The notes under the pieces: model-generated | What the model was told of the DNA's origin: nothing | The model's input: only the letters and a program-made list of their open reading frames with translations | Databases searched by the model: none | Shown here: in pieces, positions 34,701 through 49,700 of the stretch | Layout: each line of letters begins with the position of its first letter | How positions within the stretch are numbered: the first letter of the stretch is position 1 | Translations under genes and position numbers: made by a program | Assembly: GCA_914767715.1 (NCBI GenBank) | Contig: OU612070.1 | Span: 23,298,025 to 23,362,024, forward strand | Direction of reading: 5' to 3' | DNA: 64,000 bases | Source of the DNA: Membranipora membranacea | Taxonomy: Eukaryota > Bryozoa > Gymnolaemata > Cheilostomatida > Membraniporidae

Positions 34701-37700
34701 GTAGACTTGCTATAACCAGATGGAAACAACACAATTCAATCAAATGTCAACATTTATTACGCTCAGTTTATTTTCTCCTTTTGTGGATTTTCATAAAATT
34801 CACCACATGATTTTATCTTAGTCGAAGACTGGACCGACGTTGAAGTGAGAGATTTTCAAACCAAAATAACCACGCCACCTTATATGAGAAAAGTTATCAT
34901 GCATCAATCCTATCCGATAATTCTGTCCCGATCCGTCAAGCTAAAATTCAATTACTGACATAAAGTTTTGCACTGATGGAACTTCATAACAAATTGCAAT
35001 ACTATCTATTTTACCACCAATCCAAGAATTCACATCAGTTTTCAAATATATCTCAACAAACACATTATATACCGGACTTACAGGCGATACTAGAAGTGAG
35101 ACCGCTCAGAGAGGTCCACACCGGTATATCCTCTTGATGAGATGAGGTCGTAAGGTCAGTATCAGATCTCGCCGTACTTGTGATGTCATATTGCTCGTAC
35201 TTCTCAACTGTTTTAGAGCTGAGTGAGTCATACAGAGGTCGAGAATAAGTAGCACCACTGCTGACTGCTGCCTCTCTAGTACTCATTATAACATCCGGTC
35301 TCATACACTCACCAGATCCACTGTAAACATGTTGGTATCACATTTTTGTTCATATATATTTTTGCTTGTTTATGAGGTTGACAAGATGATATTTTCCTTT
35401 CATACTTTCATGGACACCTCAATAGAAACACAAAATAATATTACTAACAATAATTAATATTTTGTTGTAGCTATAACAGTCTCATTTATCCAAGGTGGGA
35501 AGATGGCTTTGAAAATATTGCCTGAAACTAATGTTATATCTTAAATCAGCGATTATTTTATGTCCTGGAGCTCAGACAACAAAGATTACAGAGGAGCAAA
35601 CAGTTGTCAGTAAGAGGCAAGCCTGCCATGATATCCCTGCTAAGAAACATCGAAGACAAAATAGTTTCTGAGCAAAGACGGATTACATTGAATTATCGTT
35701 TCCCCTTATAAAAGACTCTAGGCACAAACAACAATTCAATGTATTAGACTAACTGTATCTGATCCGATCTTTGAACCAATACTGTAAGAAGCTGACCTGG
35801 ATGAAGCGCTGACTAGAGATAGATGGCTAGCATAAGAGTCAGCGTTACTACTCAGGCCTTCTACATAATCCTTATCTGCTGATCCTATACTCGCTGTGGC
35901 TGAAAAATAAACATGATAACATAACTCTACTTTGTATAATATTTAAAATGCTTGAGCCAAAAGTTGATCGAGGTTATTCTATACAGGTCTGCCCTTTGCA
36001 AGGAAACATTATAAATGACAACAACTTGACAGAACTATAAATCAATTTATCCCTTCCATTAAAACTCAAGGTTGGCTTTTCTCTCAAGCTTGTAAGAGTG
36101 TAGGATCACAACCACTGACACCTCCATAATGGTAAGGGGACATATCTACCACGGAAACTTTACTGGACCAAAGTGAGCAAGACCTGCTAGCAGTCTCATT
36201 CAACAATCACTCACTTATCGATAGGGATTATATAGACATCCTGAGTGAATGATTTGGGAACAAGCTTATCCAATTGGAAGACCAAATGAGCGATGACTTT
36301 TAGCCAAGTAATAGTGAAAATTTCCTCTAAAAAGCATATCTCATTCTAGTTGAAAGTCCCCGTTATTGATAACATCATGGTAAACTTGATATGGCTTGAC
36401 ATAACTCACTACTGGACAGCATGTTATTGACGATAGTAGCTGTCATATCCAAGGGTCGCTGTCCAGCATTCATAGATATAGCTAAACTATAGGCTAAGTT
36501 CTCTATTCTATCCCGAGATATCTCAGTCTAAAACATATCACCACATACAGTAACATATATCTTGAATCAGTCATCATCGGACATGTACAGACATTGACAG
36601 GTGAACACAAACAGATAAAGTTGATAGAGAATCTTACTAGCTTTCAATGAGTAAATCTTCTAAAATGAATCAGCTGATGTGTTTTTGTTCTACTTTTTCA
36701 AACTCCTTTTATGATACCGCTTAGGGTGGAACGGGTCGGAAATTTTGACACCGGGTCGGGTACGGCACTTGAGGAAAAAACCGATACCGGGTCGGCACTG
36801 GGTCGGGTTTGCGTGATGACGTGGTACAACTAAAAAGGTAGGCCCTATACGAAATTGAGATCATCGTAATGACACCTCACTAGGTTTATGGTTTGTCACT
36901 ATGCCAGCATTTGATGGATATTGCAAATATGCTTGTAAATTTTATTCGTTACTTATTTTCTTTACATACCGGTGAGTGATTTTGATGATTGCAACTAGCA
37001 AGCATAGTCTAAAAACATTCGCTGGTCTAAATCCTGACCATCAGTATAATGAACGGTAAAACATATATGATAATAATAAAATGTAACAAACAATAGTGAT
37101 GGCGAATTGTCAGATTTTGGCGGGACGGGACCGAGACAGCAAGAAAATTCGGGACGAGACCGGGACGAGACATATATTGATGCCGATAAAACATTCTTCA
37201 GATATCACAATATAAAAGAATGGTGGATATTCATTCATTATCACTAGTGCAATCAGCTTATAGTACATTTGATTCAGTTTGTAACTTATCATCTAGAAAT
37301 AAGGAACTATGTTGAGTCCAAGTTTCATCAAATTCAGTCAAGTATTTATTGAATTATAAATGCCTAAAGACAGCTTCATGTAGTATTGTTAGCCTTTTAA
37401 TAATCGCAGCAAAAGTATGACTAATAACTATCTTTTGATGGTATGATAGTCTTAATTTCAATTTGTGTCATATAATATCCTTGGCGTAGTGGGTATGAGT
37501 GTGGACTGCTGATCACAAGGTTGCTGGTTCGAGTCTAGGTGAAGGCAATATTTTGATCAGCTATTACCATTTACAATGCTAGTAGTCCCGACTACATAGA
37601 TAGTAATGGGTATTCCAAACAAGTCAAACCCGACTTGGCCCGGGTTTCGAGATAACAAACCCTAGATTCAGTACCCCGTTCCACCCCTAAATTATCGCTA

Positions 37701-40700
37701 CACCTTGATCATCAGTACTACTATTTTGAGTGTTATCAATCAATCATTGAATCATTGAATCATTGAATCAATCATTGAATCAATTGTTTGATCGATGATT
37801 GATCAATCTGTCATTATCTCATGGACCCATGGAGTCATGTCACACACGCACCTTGATGGGATTTGATTCTTCTTCAGATGGGAGCTGGTTAGCCTGAATC
37901 TTATCTAGTATCTCATCCCTTCTTCTTCTCAGTGAAGCTAAAGTCTGATGTACAGAGCTATAAATAGTCATCAGATATCACATTACATACCGGAGGGTAC
38001 TCAATGTATGTAACCTCTTCATGGGTGACAAAAGCAGTGATGAATCTGTTCCCATGAAACCTTATAAAGTTAGGATAGAAACTTATGTTCATCACATAAA
38101 TGAAGATCAAGGTTTTGCAAGATCCAGGTTGCTTGATTATTGATTATCAACCTAGAAACAAAACGTATCTAGCTATACAAGCTACGAGCTAATACTATCT
38201 AGGAAGTTACGGTAAAAGAGCTTGCTATTCCGTCTATGTAGGTTCAAGGTAATTCTACAACTTACCTATGCACAGGCTTATTGTAATACTCATACAACGA
38301 CTGATCAGGGGAGGGAAGGCTTATCTCTTCATTCCTCAGTGCAGTTTCTTCATGTGGTGGATGACCTCCCTGTGGTGGATGACCTCCCTGTGGTGGGTGA
38401 CCTCCCTGTGGTGGGTGACCTCCCTGTGGTGGGTGACCTGTATGTGGTGGAGGAGCTCCCTGTACTGGGTGGCCTCCCTGTGGAGGGTAGCCCATAGCAT
38501 AGTAGGCCTGTTGACTGGTTACTTCCTCCGCCTGGTAACTCATCCCAGGGTCGTAGTAATCTTCTCTTATCGGAGGTGGGGGTGCTCTGCCATACGGCAT
38601 ATGATGAGGGTAATATTCTCTGAAAATTTAATAAGTGATACAAGTTATGAGAGCAGCTGAACAATCCAATCTATAGCAAAGCCATCAGCTAGAAGATGCA
38701 TGTATATAACATGCACAAATATGCATCCCTCAGAAGCATTGATATGGATTGGATTCATGGATACACAGCATGGCAATTTGTGAAGAAGTTCCATCAGTAA
38801 ATAACTTTGTGAGTTTGTGACGGTAATTGAATCTAGCTTGAAATCTAGCAGTTTTTACATAGCACATTGATTGACATCCCAAACCAAAACATCCAAAACT
38901 AATTCAACCTACTTTATAGAAGTTATACAAGTGGTCGGCTGTAGCACTACTGAACTTTCTGACCAATCAAAAAGAAGTTAATTCATATAACCATACATCA
39001 ATTGCCATGCGCTTATCCATGAATATATATCGGTGGTCAGAAGTAAAGAGCAGAAGGAAAATCTTGAAACACCAACCTTGGGGGCATGCTCTGTACAGGC
39101 GGAGGAGGTCTGTGATGGTGAGGAGCAGGTGGTCGGTTGTAGTATGCAGTATGAGGATAATAATGCTGATTATAGTATGGAGCCTGATGAGGATGGTAGC
39201 CGGGTGCTCCAGGTGCTCCAGCCATGTACATGTCACCAGCAGCTCCGGGTGGTCCTGCCATATATCCACCTACACAACATACACATATTACTACTTGTTA
39301 AAAAGAGGATGGTGTGGCACAATTCTTGATCAAGGTATTAGCATATGCCTGCAGTTTGTGTTTATGTATATTGTAGCTTTATTCTGTTGGCATTTCAACC
39401 TCAAAGACTCATATTATTTTGTTTTATTTTTATTTTATTGTTTCATCATATTATAGTATGGGATGAGGTTTAACAGCACACCACATATATGTCTGGGATA
39501 ATTTGCGTAATGGTGTATAATCATGTGTGGTCTGTCATGTGTGGCCATCATGGGTGGTCTGATAACCATCCTCTCACCAGGTGGTCCGGCAGGTACTATA
39601 TGTGGTGGCGGCTCCATGTAAGGCGGATACTGAGTGGGTGGTCCTGTCATCATAGCCTGATGATTGACAGGTGTCATAGGTCTACTCGGCGGATAGTATG
39701 CAGCAGGGACCTGTGTGGGTGGTACAGGTGACATCAACACCGTCTGAGGTGCCATCTCAGGTGGTCCTACGTAGTAGTAAGACCCTGAATAGAAAGAGAC
39801 AGAAAATCTATGAATGTGAAAGAACCTTTGAAGGCCAAAGAAGGTTGATAGGGGGCGGTAAGGTTGGTAGAAGGTATTGCTCATACCCTCAACTGAACAG
39901 CTCTGGCTCTTAAGCTGATATCAGACCATAATACTGTGCTGCCCACTGATAAACTATTATAACAATTATGATGCTGTCGGTCTGTTTTTACTGCCGTTAA
40001 CTAAACCTACCATGCGATGCGAAATAAGTATAATATATGATTGTAAAAGATCGATGCATTTTGTTACACTTATATTTTCATCACAACTGTCTCACCTTGC
40101 GCCGCAGGTGGAGGTGCATGAGGAGGTGGCGGCGGCGGAGCAGCAGGTTGTTGATGTACATGTTGATGAGGCATATTACTTCTACCTGCAGGACTACTAA
40201 CACTAGGGCTAACCACTGCCTGGGGTATGTTCTGCTCATTTCTCAGTCTTTGATCTGATGGAAAGTCTGATCCTGTAAATGATTTCTTACGGGGCGAAAA
40301 CTTCTGATCTAAAAGGCAATAAAAGCCAATGATTCATCATGTGTCATTTATGCAAGTATATTTCTCTTATCACCACCATTTCATGTCCGCACCAGTAGAT
40401 AATTTCCTGCGGAGCTTAACCAAAATCATGTTTCAACTTTCTCGCTAAACTTGAGCACCTACAAACAGCACCATGATTCACTAAGGACACAGACCTTCAT
40501 CAAATCCAGGGAAATTCTCCCTAGTTCTGTCAAGTTCATTCTCATTATGAGCGAAGGTACAGTTAGGCCCTCGAGGGCAGGTACCCTTCATCTTCAGATC
40601 TCTACACATGGCACTCTACAATAAACAGATACTTATGTAGTGATCATTGAAGTTTTATGGTTAACTTAGGGGAAAAGTCTAATCAATAAATCGATCAATC

Positions 40701-43700
40701 ATATATAAACCTCTTAATATCAATTTCTTGCTTGGATGGTATTGGACACTTTTGTATAAAATGATCAATTATTAACCTCTAGAGTCTAGACCCTAGAAGA
40801 AGAATGAAATGATTCAACAGCTTCCCACAAGAACATGTTCATGATAAAAACTACTGAAGGTATCTGTCAGTACATAATATTGACCTTTAAATAAGGATCA
40901 AAAAATATTTTTACTATATTCACCTTATACTTTGGATGCACAATATTTCCAAAGTTAAGTTTATCCTGAGCTCGAGTCTTTACAAAGTCCCTCAGAGCAT
41001 CCAGTATTATCTTCATAGACTCGAGGCAGCTGTGAGCTGATATGATAGTAAGTTGCGGCTCATCTAATAGTAAAAAAACCAATTATGTGTCAAGGTATAT
41101 GAAATATTATTATAGCAAACCTAAATATAGTTTGGAGTTGTGTAGCCTCGTTCTTGCTTTGTCAAAGAGAGCACAACTATGATACTAAATTTTACTGATA
41201 TTCAAAAAAGGGGGCTGTGCAAAAAAAGGAGCAAGAGTAAAGAAGTGCTCTCTTATTCTTTTGGACCCTGTTCATTTAAGGCAGACAGACCATCAAAAGA
41301 CTACCGTACTGACAGCTAAGTGATACGGTGACATATTCCAGACAGAACATTTTAGATATACCTTCGCCAATGGCTCTGACCTGATTGGCAGCCAATCAGA
41401 TCAGAGCCATTGGCTAGATGTACCAACAACTTCACCAAACCAATAGTTTTAGAGCAATTCAAAACGGTTATAAGCTTAGTTATAAGACAGAGTAGATAAC
41501 ATACCAGTGAGAGTAGCGACCTGCTGTAGATAATACTCTAGCCTGGATAGTTTAGCCGGATCGTTAGTTCTGTTTAGAGCTATTATTAGCTCTGATATAC
41601 TCTGCGTAAAACTCTGAGGTGTCTGTAACTTATCTATTATACTCTGCATTTTCGGCTTGTGATACTAAAAGAGATGGATCACAACTAAACGGCAAGTTTA
41701 GTAACATCGGTTAATATTATTTATGGTAACTGCTTAGCTGGGATGCCTAGAATCCCTACATGACCATCACATGGATACTGATCTAAGGTTGCCTTTACCA
41801 CAAAGGTCACTAGGACTTGAATTGAAACTTTCCAGGAGGTCATATGGAAGAGGGGGTCTGTGTTCAGCTGCACAGTGCCAGAATGGGCACCAGCGCAAAG
41901 GCACTCGGCACCAGGCTTTTGTACATTCTTGATCCATGAAACTATGACATCAATCACAACATCACAACATTCAATAGTAAAAAAAGGGTCCATGCACCTA
42001 TCTCACTGGTCTGCGGCTAGCATCTCACATATTTCAACTTCTTCTCATAGCATTAAGAGTGCGTTTGGTCACAACACTTTATATCAATAAACACAGGTAT
42101 ATTCACATACCGTATCTCCGTATAGTAGAGAGCTCCACTGATCAGGAGCTATCCTCAGTCCAGCCTCATGAGCTATCTGTACTATCTGTTTATCGTGCTC
42201 CTGCCTCAGCGGCCCATACTCACAATATTCCTCCTTCAGTTGCATCAAAGAGGACTCATTCTCTCTCTTAGTCACCTGTAGGATAGGACCAACAGAATGA
42301 TAAGGAATTATTATCTAGAATGATGTCACAATCAGATAATGGGGGAAGGGGGTTGAAGTCAAAATGAATCATATTTGTCAAAAAAAGGTTTGGTTTTACT
42401 ACGTAAAAATTAGTGTTGTTATTCCGATAGTTTGCCACCATACGTAGTTCCTTGACATTATGTGTTGTGGAACCCTCTTACGGCTCTCCTTCATTCCAAG
42501 ATGGGTTGAGACAATGACCATTACATTTTTAATGGAAAGAACCACAGGGATATAAAGCCGGCATGGGGTGTTGAAAAATCACAAAAAACTTTTGAAAAGA
42601 TGAAGGTAAAGACATCCACATGTAAATACTCTTATTTATATTTTCATGGGTACAAGACAGTAATTCTAAAGCTACTTACTTTAAAGCAGCTAGCTCTGTA
42701 TAGAAGCTGTACAACATGCCCTATGGCTGTCTTACTTGCCTGAAATAGAAATAACATAATCAATGGTCAAGGTCCTTCAATACTAAGGCTACCAACGCAA
42801 TCTGGTAATTAAGTAGCTGTTATCATAAGAGAAGACAGGATAAGTTTGGAAGCTTTTCTGAGACATTACCACAATAACTTCATCCAAAAGACAAAACAAT
42901 ACAGCAGTTATTTTAAAAGCATAGTGTTTATAAACACTTACTTGAGGGTATTTGCCTGTTAACCTTTGGACCACAAACAGGACCAGAACTTTACGGGAAA
43001 GTGGAGACCCATCCTCAAGGGCTACTAAAATTAGCCTCAAGACTTCCTCCTGCATAGCTGTAATAAAATATGAACCCGAGATCAAGTCTGTAAGATGGCA
43101 GCAATTTCTAATTGCAGGTTATAACCAAAGTAGAAACTACTGCACTGCTGAGTGGGCCTGAGGTCTCCTCCTTACTTGTCCCTCAATGCTCATAAAATTT
43201 GCAGGACAAGTGTAGCCCAGAAGCAGAAGAATTTTCAAGCTAAAACGAGGGTTGCTTCCATATTTGTTTTACGTTATTTCATTATTTTGTCTGGGGGCTC
43301 AACAGCAGAACACCAAAAGTGGGGTTATAAATTCTATTCAAATATCTTTCAGTGATACAAAATATTTCCCAGTGGTTAAAGACACAAGGTTCTGCTTTCT
43401 CACATTGACTCAACAAGACAGTTTTGTTTGTATTTTATGCTGTGGAGTCCATAAAAATTATTCTTCAACGTCTTTTGTATTCAACATGGGAATTCAACAG
43501 GATCAAAGAGATGCCATTAATATATGATAAAATTGTATTTTATTGGTGATTGGATGCATATTTGACCAAATTTAAGTTACAGAGTACAGGCTTCAGCCTG
43601 CCCTACTGTATAACCCCAATAATACTCACCAGGTCCTAAGAACTGACAACCTCGGGATCTGACAGCTCCCCACAGGTTTCCGCTCAGCTGATGTGAATCC

Positions 43701-46700
43701 TGATGCTGTAGTATTAACTCTGTAATACATCTTACACCAAGTGCTCTTATACTCCTCGCCAACTTCTCTACAATACGATAACAGAGTAAGATGAGAAGTC
43801 ATGAAGCCAAGAATGGTAAGCAACTTGAAATTATTATGAAAGAAATGCCTCTAACTATGGTATAAATGTAGTATTAACAATCAAGACACAGGCTTTGTGA
43901 ACTGCTCAGGCTTGTATTTGGCTCAGTCAGACCTGCCCTAAAGTGATGCCGGTAATGGCAATCGATGATGATAAACATAAATCCCAACACAAAGACATTA
44001 TCAACATTCCCTTTCCAAATGATTCACGAAAACAACCTGTACTAGGGATGCATTTCGAAGGCTAGGCACTTCAGATTGTTTTCCATAAGAGGGGTGAATG
44101 CGGGTTGGCAGTAGAGTGAAAAGGGAAACAGGTCACCTGTCATGTAGCGGAAAGGGTTGCACAGACCTGGTACCTTGAGGTTTCGTGATATGTATGATTG
44201 TACACTTTGTGGGGAAAATGAAGGTTATCAGGTTCTCGGATACTTCATATAACAGTATTCTAAAAGACAAGCGACCGTACCCTAGTAGTGGTGAAGTTTT
44301 GCTAAATTTTTGTTTTATTAAGACAATTCAATCAGGAGACTGCCGGAGATTACATTATGTATTGTGGTATATGTAGTCCAAAGACTATATTGACAGCATT
44401 AAATGAGCTGTCACATTGATAAATTTGAAGATGGACAAAACAAAACAGTGAAAAATATCTATAATTTATGCACCAATATTTGCTGCAACACTGGTTGTAT
44501 TGTCTGAGAAACCAACCGCATGACAGCTGTTATTGACTACTCATAAAAACCCACAAAAACTAAACTATATTTCGTTTATGTAAGATTTCCCTATCCATGA
44601 CCATCTGCATAGCTTTTTTTCAAAAAAAATGATTGCAAATAACAAACACAGGAGTTTGTTCTCCTTATGAGTGCAGTACAATTCAGGGCATTTATTGATG
44701 AATTGATCGAAGTGTTCAATCAATATCATTTTCTAGAAGCTATTCACTACTAAGCTCTGCTATTGTACTTATTGTCTATGACCAAATTGGTATGACGAGC
44801 CAATATTTTCATAACAATAAGAGCTTTAGATATAGATTGGCTAGCACAGCTGGCAGAGGAAAAGGGTAAAATTCTGCTTGCAATGGCTACCAGACATATA
44901 GATGACAAGTTACGTTGTCCACACTGCTTAGAAGAACTTGACTACTTAGAAGAACCGAAGATACTACCATGTAGTCATATATATTGTTTACCCTGTCTAA
45001 TCACTCTCACATTGATTAATCTCACAGGGGTGCAAGTCACATGTTCTATATGCAGGTGAGTTTCCTATGAATTCTCCAGTTGCAAAATGCTAATCTTTTC
45101 ACCAGCTTATCTTTCCACCATACACTGCAATTTTATCTCGTATTTGAGCTTCTATTTCAAAGATAAACAGCCAATGCTGAAGTGATACTTTTTGGTGTAG
45201 TCAAAACAGACTCATGTATTCAAACTAATTCGCCATTTGGACCCTGAATGACTGAATCAACATAAAAGATCTAGTCATATGTTCTGAACATGCAGTATCA
45301 AATAAAAGAGCGGAACGAGATTCAACATTGACTGCTCTTCTATTCTGCAGCAGTATACATCAAATGATTGACCTAAGCGGCCTTCCAAGGCCGCTACAGT
45401 CTCTGCACGATGATGAGACTAAAGAATCAGAAAATGAAGAAAGTGAGCCTCAGGAAGTTAAGGAGTCTGCTGAGAAATGTGACAGATGTAAAGACAGTGA
45501 AAAAGCTGCAGTCTGTTTCTGCCAAACTTGTCAAAAAAGAATGTGTCCACACCATGAGCAGGTAGGCCTGTAACCTGATGTGTCACATAATTTACCTCAC
45601 TAGTTATGAAATTAGAGACCCAAAATGTCGACTCCTAAGTCAGCTGCACAAAACTGTTTTGTTGACATGCAAGTATTGAATAATAACTACCTACTGACTG
45701 TGACCTGAAATAATGCAGAGCAGCACAAATCAAATATGGTGGTAGTCATACTTATATCGCTATCTAGTACACTGATATTTTGGGCAACAAAAACTTTCCC
45801 GTATGACTGTTGTTATTTTAAAGCTTCATCAAGATTACTTTGTCGGAGAGGAGAATGAACACAAACTTGTATCAATCCAAAATTTTGAGAAAGCACCAGG
45901 GATTTACACCAAACCAAAGTGTACGAAGCATGGAGAGGTTCTGGCCATGTGGTGTCAAAGCTGCTTCAGGTTCCAATGTCACAAGTGTCAAACCAATGAT
46001 GCCTGTACAAGTAAGACTTCCTAGATCATAGCTAAGACTTTGCTATTTCAGAACTAAGATTTTGACATTTGACACAAAAAATCTATTCAATAACTAGCAC
46101 TTTGACTCTCAGAATGCAGAGTATTTTGGTATTTTGGTGTTGTCATTGGTATTATGTATTCCTGACTGAAAATTAAGAATTGACTGCTTGTCTCATTTCT
46201 CATGTCTTGTTGCCTCCAGAATTTATAAAAGCACTAAGCAAACCCATTACTTTTCTGTCTGCAAGCTGAACCTCAATGAGTCGCCTGATCCATGACATAT
46301 TGAATTGGATGTTTGAATTGGGAGTTATCCGGATATCCGAATTTAAAGCTTATTTGCTTTAAAAAACAGATTTGCAGGAACGGCATTAAGACAATAGTCC
46401 TATATTTTTTGACTATGCATAGGTAATGATATGTAATGACTAAAAAACAAAGCGACATACAAAATAAGACCATGTATTACAGTAGGCTACATAGGCACAG
46501 CGCTGATGATAGTGGATAGTGGTGCTTAGAAATATAAACTTCCTTAACCTCCTTGAAAAATTCCAGACAGCAATGTAATGGAGTTGCTGTGCCGTAATCT
46601 TTTGTCAAGCCTACATTGATGTTTCAGCAAAACATGTGGGTAGCAAAGTAATGGTTCATAGCACAAGGTACTCCAGAAGTATATAACATAATCTTGTTGA

Positions 46701-49700
46701 GGATCACGTCATTTCTATCGCATTTCTGCAGGCTCAAATCACTCTTTCATATCACTGGAAGACGCTTCTGTCCAGATAAGCCAAGAGTTTGAGATTCTTC
46801 TCAAGAAATGTTCCGAGAAGATGACCGTGTTGTGTAAACAAGAAAAGCAGGCTTGGCAGAAGGTCGATGATGTGGAACAAACATGCAACGATTTGAGAAG
46901 AGAAATCGAAACTAAGACAAACCAACTGGTGAGTTACACAACATTGTTTCTTAACCATTGGATAGTGGGCCATCAGAAACCGAGATTTCGGCGCCATGCA
47001 TGGTGCACTTTCACAGCTTTGATTATCCAAATAAATTATGTGCATGTGAAACAACTAGTTTGGTTTGCATTTTGTTGACAGATTACATTTGTGAGGGAAG
47101 AATCCAGTTTAGCTACCAACAGAGTGAATAACTTTGAGGATACAGAGAGTAAACGGATCGAAGCACATTCAACAGATCTACGAGCAAAACGAGAAAGTTT
47201 GGAGGCTTATACTAAAGATTGTATTGAATTCCTCGGAAACAACAACATAGTTGACATATGTCAAATGAAGGAAGAAAAACAAAAGCGTCTTGAAAAAGAT
47301 GGGTCAGAGATGACAGCTAGATGCGAGTGGAATATCGGAACTGCACAAGGTGAGTGTATTTACTGTTTTATGTTGTGTGTACACCAGCTTCCTTATTAAA
47401 GGCACTATGATCTCATCGGAATAACCTGTGTATGAGAACTCTGAGCCCCCCAAGTCACTTGCCCTCCACCCCCCCCCCCAGGTCTAGCGTATGAGATGAG
47501 TATTGTATATCCAGCTAAAAGTTCCCATTTGCTTATTCGGCTCACCATTAACCAATGGTCTGCCCTCACCTGGAATGACTTGAACCTTGCACATGCTAGG
47601 TTCTAGATTAGCACAACAGAATTATCCCTAATCTGACAGTGTTCTTTTTGTGATGGCCTAAAATCAGAATATTTTCTGAATTAGGCCACAGCCATACTTA
47701 GGGAACAAACTTTCATACATTCATTTCTAGGATACACACATAATATCCAGAGGCAGGGCAAGATATCAATTGATTTTGGATTTTGGAATACATTGTACGC
47801 TGGTGAATTTGAACCCCGTTAATAAAAAATTCCTGTTGATTCAGACACCAGAGTGTGATCCCAGCTCCACCCACCCTATTAATTCGGAGGTGTTACTGTA
47901 ATATGAAGGAAGAAAGTAACTCCATATTCAGAGGGCAAAAATTCAAAGTTGTCCTTTCTAATGAAGGAAGAATGTAACTCCTTGTTCAGTTTTGACAAAG
48001 GCAGTGATCATGATCTGGATTTAACACAATTAAACAAAGCTGCCAACCCTGCTTACCCAATTCAGTGGTTACTACTGTTCACTCAGTCATCATCAGAGTT
48101 TTATTTCCATTACCACTTGCATAGCACATTACAACAAATAAAATATTTCTTTTGTTGAAAAGAAAGTCTGTTTTGTTTGACACATTGGTTGAAAATCCCT
48201 GTGAGCTAACATCTTTGTAATTTGAAAAATTCATAATTAGAAACTTTGGTCCACTGGAGTCTGTGTTAAGTCTGTGTTTGAACCATAGATTTAAAAACAG
48301 TTTTGACAGTTTCGACAGATGAACCCTGATGATTTCATTAAGAAGTTAACAGAAATTGTTGTCGTGTTCTCAACACAACAAACAGTTTGTCAGTTGTCCC
48401 CTCATAAGAAATCTGTTTTATCAAATGTTTTACGGATAGGACACAACATATTGTCTCATTCACTTTCAACTGCAGCATCTAGTAAGCTTTGTTCTTTCCC
48501 AACAAAAGCGCCGAGCCTTAACAGCACAGGGTAACAGTGGGTGTTTCACCTTAGTGTTAATTTATGCTTTATTCATTTTCCAATTTAGGTCTGATATTGA
48601 GCTATCAAGCACTGAACCCGAGAGTGATCCCTAAGAGGATACAACTCTTATCGACACACACCACTGGTGCAGGGTGCTATTGCACTCACTTCCGAAATGA
48701 TGGAGCTCTACTTGTTGGAATGCAGTCAGGAATCAATCTGTACAAAGATGATTACAATCAACCACAAATCGAGCTTAAATGTCACGCGGTCACATCAATA
48801 GATGATCATAATAATGAAGGAACTAAAGGATGTCACTTTATAGTGTGTACACAAATCACCCAAAGTGTTCACCTGACAGTTGATATGATAGAATCAGAAG
48901 AGCAGTTCAAACTTGAATATCTAGGAGATAGATTCACTTCTCTAGCAACTTCAGAAAAAGCAATAGCAGTTGCTGTAGAAGATAGCATAATAGTATATAA
49001 CATTAAGGGGCAGAAGAAGTTCACTAGAAGGTTAAATTACCATCCTACTCAACTGTGCTTCGACAGAGATGATAATCTTTTGGTATTAGGAGGGGATTAT
49101 ATAGTAAAGTACCGCCTAGGTGACTTCAGTATGGGCAAAATCTGGACCTGTGACACACTGACCGACCTACGTGGTATATGCACAATGAGAAATGGACTAC
49201 TTGTAGTGATTAGCTCTGATGAAGATCATGTTCTTCTCCATCTGATGTCGAAGGAAGGTGAGATAAACGACTTATTCTTAACATCTGACCCTCAATTTGC
49301 CGAAGTAATACGGTTAAATGGCAAGATAGTTTTTGTTGCAAACTATCAAAAAAAATTCCTAATATCTGTCTCTAGGAGTGCGCTTGGTCATTCACAATTT
49401 TTCACTAGCAAAAAACCAAATGCTTGTTTCACAAAGAATTGCCGAAGCAAGTTTTAAATATTTCACTATAGTACCCACTTGGAATAAGAAAAACTATTTA
49501 TTTGTAGGAAATATGCTGGTTACATTGGAACATGAGGAGTTGATCCCTTACACCATTGGTGCAATCAGCGTAAGTGATCAAGGAGTCTTAGCTGTTCCTT
49601 ACTGGGGAAAGCAGATGTTCAAAAGGTTTCAAATAATATGACACAACAACAATTCACTATGCGTTTTCTAATTGTTAACCTATGAAATTGCGATTTACAA

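Noticed and set aside
37481-37550. Functional tRNA-Ser
   Set aside because: A- and B-box-like motifs are present, but acceptor and anticodon stems pair poorly.
38222-38664. Open frames opposite and out of frame to the proline-rich Roquin exon
   Set aside because: They are produced by the 18-bp coding repeat; only the minus-strand frame fits splice sites and Roquin phase.
39007-39456. Plus-strand open frame of 149 codons
   Set aside because: It is antisense to the Pro/Tyr-rich Roquin exon 39077-39269; no domain, no splice support.
47731-47802. Possible small cassette exon of the TRIM-like gene
   Set aside because: Splice sites and phase (1 to 1) would work, but the peptide is not convincing and the exon is not needed.
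48310-48481. Extra TRIM-like exon encoding [12 protein letters not shown] and following residues
   Set aside because: It is open and ends at a GTAAGC donor, but it needs incoming phase 0 while the preceding exon leaves phase 1. Direct joining of 47349 to 48589 keeps frame.
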